Under the pieces are notes generated by a model, which did no database searches, was not told the DNA's origin, and was given only the letters and a program-made list of their open reading frames with translations. A DNA stretch of 54,596 bases from RGIG8700 sp045648505 (GTDB lineage Bacteria > Bacillota > Clostridia > RGIG6154). Every line of letters begins with the position of its first letter. Positions within the stretch are counted from its first letter, which is position 1. The stretch is taken from positions 1-54,596 of the forward strand of contig JAZROD010000004.1 of the NCBI GenBank assembly GCA_045648505.1. Direction: 5' to 3'. Both the position numbers and the translations under genes were made by a program. Below, piece by piece: positions 50,791 through 54,596 of this stretch.

Positions 50791-50860
50791 TATGATACCA
50801 CAAATAGAAAAAAAGTCAACCAAAACCACCTTGACTTTTATATTTTCAAATGTTATCATA
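50791..50860. promoter_or_regulatory. Mirror-symmetric divergent promoter region
   Basis: The minus-strand promoter is TTGACT (50819-50814), 16 bp, TATCAT (50797-50792). The plus-strand promoter is TTGACT (50831-50836), 17 bp, TATCAT (50854-50859). The -35 boxes lie in a perfect 9-bp inverted repeat, AAAAGTCAA (50811-50819) and TTGACTTTT (50831-50839). The -10 boxes also mirror each other (TATGATA and TATCATA). The esterase and GH116 genes are therefore likely co-regulated. Confidence 0.7.
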
Positions 50861-50885
50861 CAGAAAAAAACACTAGGAGTTTATT

Positions 50886-53423
50886 ATGATTTACAAGTAT
50901 GAACATTTGAAAGAAATTGTTTTCCCCATTGGTGGTATCGGAAGCGGTTCAATCGGCTTAAGAGGCAACGGACAGTTAATTGACTGGGAAATTTTCAACA
51001 GACCTGCAAAGGGTACTCTTAACTTCCACTCCCATATGGCAATTAAACTTACAACAAAAGATAAAACATACATAAAGATATTAAATACTGACCTTACAAA
51101 AGATTTAATGGGTCAGTATTCAAAAAGAGTTATGGGCGGATATGGTTTTGGACCTGATATCTACACAATGCAAGGTTTTCCACATTTCAGGGACAGTGAA
51201 TTCAAAGGTGAATTCCCTATTGCAGAAATCACTTTTTCTGACAAAGAATTTCCCGGGAAAGTTATTCTTAAAGCTTTCAACCCATTTATCCCACTTGACT
51301 ACGAAAACTCAAGCTTACCTGCTGCATTTTTTGACATTTCTTATGAAAATAAAACAGATGAAAATGTAACATTTGAAAGCTTCTTTGTTCTTGCAAATCC
51401 ATTTGAAACAACTTTAAACAAAGCATCAGTTAATAATAATATTTCTTCTGTAACACTTTACTACGCAAACAAAAAAGAAGACGAACTTGAGTATGGTGAT
51501 ATTACTTTAAGTTGTAAAGATGCAGACCGTGTTCAGGAATACTGGTACAGAGGTGGCTGGCAGGACGGTATTCTTACATACTGGAACGAAATAAATGCAG
51601 GCGGTCTTACAAATCGTACCTTCGATACTCCTCACACCAAAGACCATTGTGCAATTTCAAAGAAATCTGAAATTAAAACAAATAATAAAGCATCACACAA
51701 ATATGTTATAAGCTGGAATGTTCCAAACTGTAATAATCATTGGAGTGCAACCGAAGAAAAATCAAAAGTTCTATGGAAAAATTACTATGCAACAATATTT
51801 GAAAATTCATTAAAATCAGGTATTTACTGTATAGAGAATTTTGAATCCTTATATGAAAGAACTGTTGATTTTAAAAACGAACTTTTCAGTTCTACCGTTG
51901 ACGAAGTGATACTTGATGCAATTTCATCAACAATGTCAGTTATAAAAACTCCTACTGTAAAAAGACTTGAAAACGGAGAATTTTATGGATTTGAAGGTTT
52001 GCATCAACAGGTAGGCTCCTGTGAAGGAAGCTGTCAGCATGTATGGAACTATGCTTATGCACTTTGCTTTATGTTCCCTGAACTTGAACGCTCCATGAGA
52101 GATCTTGAATTTAAATATACACTCAAAGAAGATGGTGGCTCAATTTTCAGACTTGGTCTTCCACTTGGCGAAAAACACGAATTCCAGAAGCCTTGTCTTG
52201 ACGGACAGATGGGTACTATAATTAAAATATACAGAGAATGGAAAATATCAGGTAACACAAAGTGGCTTAAGGAAAACTGGTCAAATGTTAAAAAACTGCT
52301 TTCATTTGCCTGGTCAGAGCTTAACGAAGACGAATGGGACAGAAATAAAGATGGCGTTCTGGAAGGAAGACAGCATCACACCCTTGATATGGAGCTTTTC
52401 GGACCTTCATCCTGGCTTCAGGGCTTTTATCTTGGTGCATTAAAAGCAGGCTCTGAAATGGCAGAATTTCTTGGCTATGAAGATGATGCAAAAGAATTTA
52501 CAGACTTGTTCAACAAAGGTTATAACTGGACAAAGGAAAATCTTTTCAACGGCGAATATTTTATTCAGAAAATTGATTTAAGCGACAGCTCAATCCCTGA
52601 ACATTTCGGTTGCAAAGAAACATACTGGAACACAGAAACCAACGAAATAAAATATCAGATTGGTGAAGGTTGTGAAATTGACCAGCTTTGTGGTCAGTGG
52701 CACTGTGCAATCAATGGTCTTGGATATATATTTGATAAAGAACAGATAACAACTGCATTAAAGTCAATGGTTAAATACAATTTCAAAGAAACATTAAGAA
52801 ATTATCCTAACCCTTTCAGACTTTATGGTATCAATGACGAAAGCGGTGCTATAATCTGCGAATATCCTGAGCAAATAAACAAACCGTTCATTCCTATTCC
52901 ATATTGCAACGAATGTATGCATGGGTTTGAATATCAGTTTGCAGGACTTTTAATGAGTGAAGGATTTATTGATGAAGGTCTTGAAATTGTAAAAAGCATC
53001 CGTCAGCGTTACAATGGTGAAAATAGAAATCCCTTCAACGAAATGGAATGTGGAAGTAACTATGCCCGTTCAATGGCAAGCTTTGCAATACTTCCTATTT
53101 TGAGTGGCTTTATATTTGATTTACCAAATGGCAAAATCGGATTTAACCCCAAAATCAACAAAGATAATTTCAAGGCTTTCTGGAGTCTTGGTACAGGATG
53201 GGGAAATGTTGAAATTAACAAATCAACAAAAATCAATATAAAATACGGTTCACTTACAATTTCAAAAGTTGAACTCCCCTATCTTGAAAATGTTACAAAA
53301 GTTATCATAGACGGTAAAGAAACAGACTTTACTTTTGAAAATAATATAATAAGTTTCAAAGAAACAGAAATCAATAATTACATAGAAGTATCATCAGGTA
53401 ACTACAACAGATTTTCTTTATAA
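50886..53423 (+). CDS. Glycoside hydrolase family 116 protein
   Basis: Large cytoplasmic protein (845 residues, no signal peptide) of the GBA2/SSO1353-like family. The N-terminal beta-sandwich starts EIVFPIGGIGSGSIGLRGNGQLIDWEIFN-like sequence, diagnostic of GH116. The C-terminal helical barrel carries the catalytic candidates: E503 in HHTLDMELFG as nucleophile and D599 in EIDQLCGQWHC as acid/base, by alignment with the motifs known from the family. Members act on beta-glucosides, beta-xylosides or beta-N-acetylglucosaminides; the substrate here is not predictable. TAGGAG lies before the ATG. Divergent from the SGNH esterase. Confidence 0.9.
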   Translation: MIYKYEHLKEIVFPIGGIGSGSIGLRGNGQLIDWEIFNRPAKGTLNFHSHMAIKLTTKDKTYIKILNTDLTKDLMGQYSKRVMGGYGFGPDIYTMQGFPHFRDSEFKGEFPIAEITFSDKEFPGKVILKAFNPFIPLDYENSSLPAAFFDISYENKTDENVTFESFFVLANPFETTLNKASVNNNISSVTLYYANKKEDELEYGDITLSCKDADRVQEYWYRGGWQDGILTYWNEINAGGLTNRTFDTPHTKDHCAISKKSEIKTNNKASHKYVISWNVPNCNNHWSATEEKSKVLWKNYYATIFENSLKSGIYCIENFESLYERTVDFKNELFSSTVDEVILDAISSTMSVIKTPTVKRLENGEFYGFEGLHQQVGSCEGSCQHVWNYAYALCFMFPELERSMRDLEFKYTLKEDGGSIFRLGLPLGEKHEFQKPCLDGQMGTIIKIYREWKISGNTKWLKENWSNVKKLLSFAWSELNEDEWDRNKDGVLEGRQHHTLDMELFGPSSWLQGFYLGALKAGSEMAEFLGYEDDAKEFTDLFNKGYNWTKENLFNGEYFIQKIDLSDSSIPEHFGCKETYWNTETNEIKYQIGEGCEIDQLCGQWHCAINGLGYIFDKEQITTALKSMVKYNFKETLRNYPNPFRLYGINDESGAIICEYPEQINKPFIPIPYCNECMHGFEYQFAGLLMSEGFIDEGLEIVKSIRQRYNGENRNPFNEMECGSNYARSMASFAILPILSGFIFDLPNGKIGFNPKINKDNFKAFWSLGTGWGNVEINKSTKINIKYGSLTISKVELPYLENVTKVIIDGKETDFTFENNIISFKETEINNYIEVSSGNYNRFSL

Positions 53424-53455
53424 ATATGGTATAATTCTCAGGAGGCAAATAAATA

Positions 53456-54418
53456 ATGATTTCCAACAAAACCAAACGTCTGGTTCTTGCAGGTCTGTTT
53501 CTTGCTACAGGAATGATTCTTCCCTATGTAACATCACATGCATACGGCATACAGGGAACAATACTTCTGCCAATGCATTTACCTGTTCTGTTGTGCGGTT
53601 TCTTCTGCGGACCATTACCTGGTGCTCTCTGCGGGCTTATACTTCCGGTTTTAAACAGTATTCTTACAAGTATGCCGGTTTTGTACCCTATGGCAGTAAT
53701 TATGACTGCAGAACTCTTTACATACGGACTTATATGTGGTTTGTTAAGTAAACTTTTCAAACATAGTTTTAAAATACTTCCTGTATACACAACCCTTATA
53801 TCTGCGATGATTGCAGGAAGAATTCTCTGCGGACTTACAGCAGCTTTGCTATTATTTATTACACCTGCAAATCCGCTTATAACAAAATACTCTGTTTTAT
53901 CTGCAGTTGTTACAGGTATACCGGGTATAATAATTCAACTTATTTTAGTTCCATCAGCAGTATGTCTTTTGGGTAAAAAAGCATCAGACAAATATGATGC
54001 AAAAAAAGAAGCGCTAAAAATGATTGCAGATAAATCAGCCACATGTGTTATTGTAAAAGACAATAAAATCGTTAAAGCTGAAACAACAAGAGGAATTGCT
54101 TATATTATCAGCCTTTATGAAGATAATTTACTGGAAGGTGCTTTTATTGCAGATACAGTTGTAGGCAAAGCCGCAGCTATGATATTTTCATTAGGTAAGG
54201 TCAAAGAATGTTATTCTGAAACAATCAGTGTTTACGCTTTAGATTGGCTCAAAAGCCACAACATAAAAGCAACATACACAAACCTTGTTCCTGAAATTGA
54301 AAACAGAACAAAGACAGGCAACTGCCCAATGGAAAGTACTGTTAAAGACATAACAGACGAAGAAACTGCATACAAGGCATTGAAAAACAAAGTTGAAGAA
54401 CTGCGAAAATCAAATTAA
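53456..54418 (+). CDS. ECF transporter S-component fused to a DUF1893 domain
   Basis: Residues 1-172 form about six membrane segments. The pattern LLPMHLPVLLCGFFCGPLPG (37-56) with PVLYPMAVIMTAELFTYG (74-91) is typical of ECF vitamin-uptake S-components close to the HmpT-like group. Residues 190-320 match DUF1893: VIVKDNKIV, RGIAYIIS, IADTVVGKAAAMI (231-243), then ENRTKTGNCPME (282-293). A DUF1893 structure (TM1506) has a cytidine-deaminase-like fold, but the zinc ligands of real deaminases are not obvious here. The ATPase and T-component genes are not in the window. AGGAGG precedes the ATG 33 bp after GH116, so co-transcription is likely. Confidence 0.85.
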   Translation: MISNKTKRLVLAGLFLATGMILPYVTSHAYGIQGTILLPMHLPVLLCGFFCGPLPGALCGLILPVLNSILTSMPVLYPMAVIMTAELFTYGLICGLLSKLFKHSFKILPVYTTLISAMIAGRILCGLTAALLLFITPANPLITKYSVLSAVVTGIPGIIIQLILVPSAVCLLGKKASDKYDAKKEALKMIADKSATCVIVKDNKIVKAETTRGIAYIISLYEDNLLEGAFIADTVVGKAAAMIFSLGKVKECYSETISVYALDWLKSHNIKATYTNLVPEIENRTKTGNCPMESTVKDITDEETAYKALKNKVEELRKSN

Positions 54419-54420
54419 AA

Positions 54421-54448
54421 AAAGCACTCATACGAGTGCTTTTATTTT
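54421..54448 (+). terminator. Rho-independent terminator
   Basis: AAAGCACTC (54421-54429) and GAGTGCTTT (54434-54442) with an ATAC loop, followed by TATTTT. It ends the GH116/ECF unit. Confidence 0.88.
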
Positions 54449-54462
54449 ACCACTAAATCATA

Positions 54463-54585
54463 ACTACCGGCTAAGCCGGTAGTTTGCTCTGCGACTATAA
54501 GTCGCTGTTACTGGCGGGACTGAAAGTCCACCGAATAATCTGCCAGCCGCAAGCGGTTTCAAGCTACCGCTAAAGCGGTTGGCTT
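54463..54585. repeat. Array of five hairpins, possible structured RNA or mobile-element end
   Basis: Five stems follow in 123 bp. ACTACCGGC/GCCGGTAGT at 54463-54483; GCGACT/AGTCGC at 54491-54505; CTGGC/GCCAG (54511-54546) enclosing GGACT/AGTCC; CCGC/GCGG at 54547-54556; and ACCGCT/AGCGGT (54566-54579) flanked by AAGC/GCTT. The block is much richer in G and C than its surroundings and encodes no frame. It is cut by the window end. Similar hairpin strings accompany IS200/IS605-type elements in Clostridia, but no transposase is visible here. Confidence 0.5.
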
Positions 54586-54596
54586 ATTTTCTGCTT

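Noticed and set aside
53427..53435. Extended -10 element TGGTATAAT before the ECF gene
   Set aside because: There is no -35 box, and the expected start of transcription falls in the AGGAGG ribosome site, which would be lost. Co-transcription with GH116 is more likely.
1..54596. CRISPR array, prophage or intact transposon
   Set aside because: No series of regularly spaced direct repeats, no phage structural genes and no complete recombinase were seen; only the transposase fragment at the left edge.

Overview
The window is AT-rich and reads as a chromosomal segment of an anaerobic, spore-forming member of the Firmicutes (class Clostridia), probably gut or rumen associated. This rests on strong AGGAGG-type ribosome binding sites, sigma-A promoters with 16-17 bp spacers, the sporulation genes yqfC, yqfD and ylbJ, ferredoxin-dependent 2-oxoacid metabolism, pyruvate phosphate dikinase, a biotin-dependent oxaloacetate decarboxylase complex and several glycan-active enzymes. 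The species cannot be named from this evidence. The window begins inside an IS3-type transposase fragment and ends inside a dense array of RNA-like hairpins. Both edges therefore look like repeated DNA, as expected if this is a metagenomic contig broken at repeats.

Layout. 1-3.2 kb: transposase remnant, acyl-CoA synthetase, and a divergent DUF1836/histidine-phosphatase pair. 3.2-9.8 kb: thrS, then the conserved block yqfC-yqfD-phoH-ybeY-era-yqzL-recO (minus strand). 9.8-13.8 kb (plus strand): frameshifted ylbJ and a Zur-controlled zinc uptake operon (zur-znuA-znuC-znuB). 13.8-16.7 kb: azlC-azlD branched-chain amino acid exporter and a cytoplasmic glycosidase-like protein. 16.9-20.0 kb: one operon arsR-nifS-nifU-ppa-udk. 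20.1-25 kb: ABC exporter plus thioredoxin, and ppdK. 25.1-27 kb: two LplB/LplC-like sugar permeases. 27.2-32.2 kb: GDPD phosphodiesterase, then P-loop ATPase, ferredoxin, three subunits of a 2-oxoacid:ferredoxin oxidoreductase, and ilvE. 32.3-40.4 kb: a complete histidine operon, hisZ-hisG-hisD-hisC-hisB-hisH-hisA-hisF-hisIE-PHP phosphatase. 40.5-45.1 kb: EamA transporter and the decarboxylase complex (gamma, biotin carrier, beta, alpha). 45.3-47 kb: MATE exporter and tRNA-Thr(CGU). 47-54.4 kb: GH4 enzyme, mtnN, rnmV, SGNH esterase, GH116 enzyme, and an ECF S-component fused to DUF1893.

How the genes fit together. PpdK and the oxaloacetate decarboxylase sit at the phosphoenolpyruvate-pyruvate-oxaloacetate node. 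The decarboxylase would export sodium ions. The 2-oxoacid oxidoreductase and IlvE together interconvert branched-chain amino acids, 2-oxoacids and acyl-CoA using reduced ferredoxin. The GH4 protein carries the CHEV signature known from alpha-galacturonidase. With the Lpl-type permeases, GH116, the SGNH esterase and the glycosidase-like protein, it suggests intracellular processing of imported plant oligosaccharides. The histidine operon appears complete: every step has a gene, with the short HisG plus HisZ form and a PHP-type phosphatase.

The most unusual points are the ECF-S/DUF1893 fusion, an extra secreted domain on the decarboxylase beta subunit, an ArsR regulator heading the Fe-S operon, a ThrRS without a TGS domain, mirror-symmetric divergent promoters, a single-base frameshift in a run of nine A in ylbJ, and the hairpin array at the right edge. 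No CRISPR array, prophage or integrated element with intact recombinase was seen. No stretch longer than about 200 bases lacks an annotated feature. All coordinates and motifs were read by eye and no database search was run.
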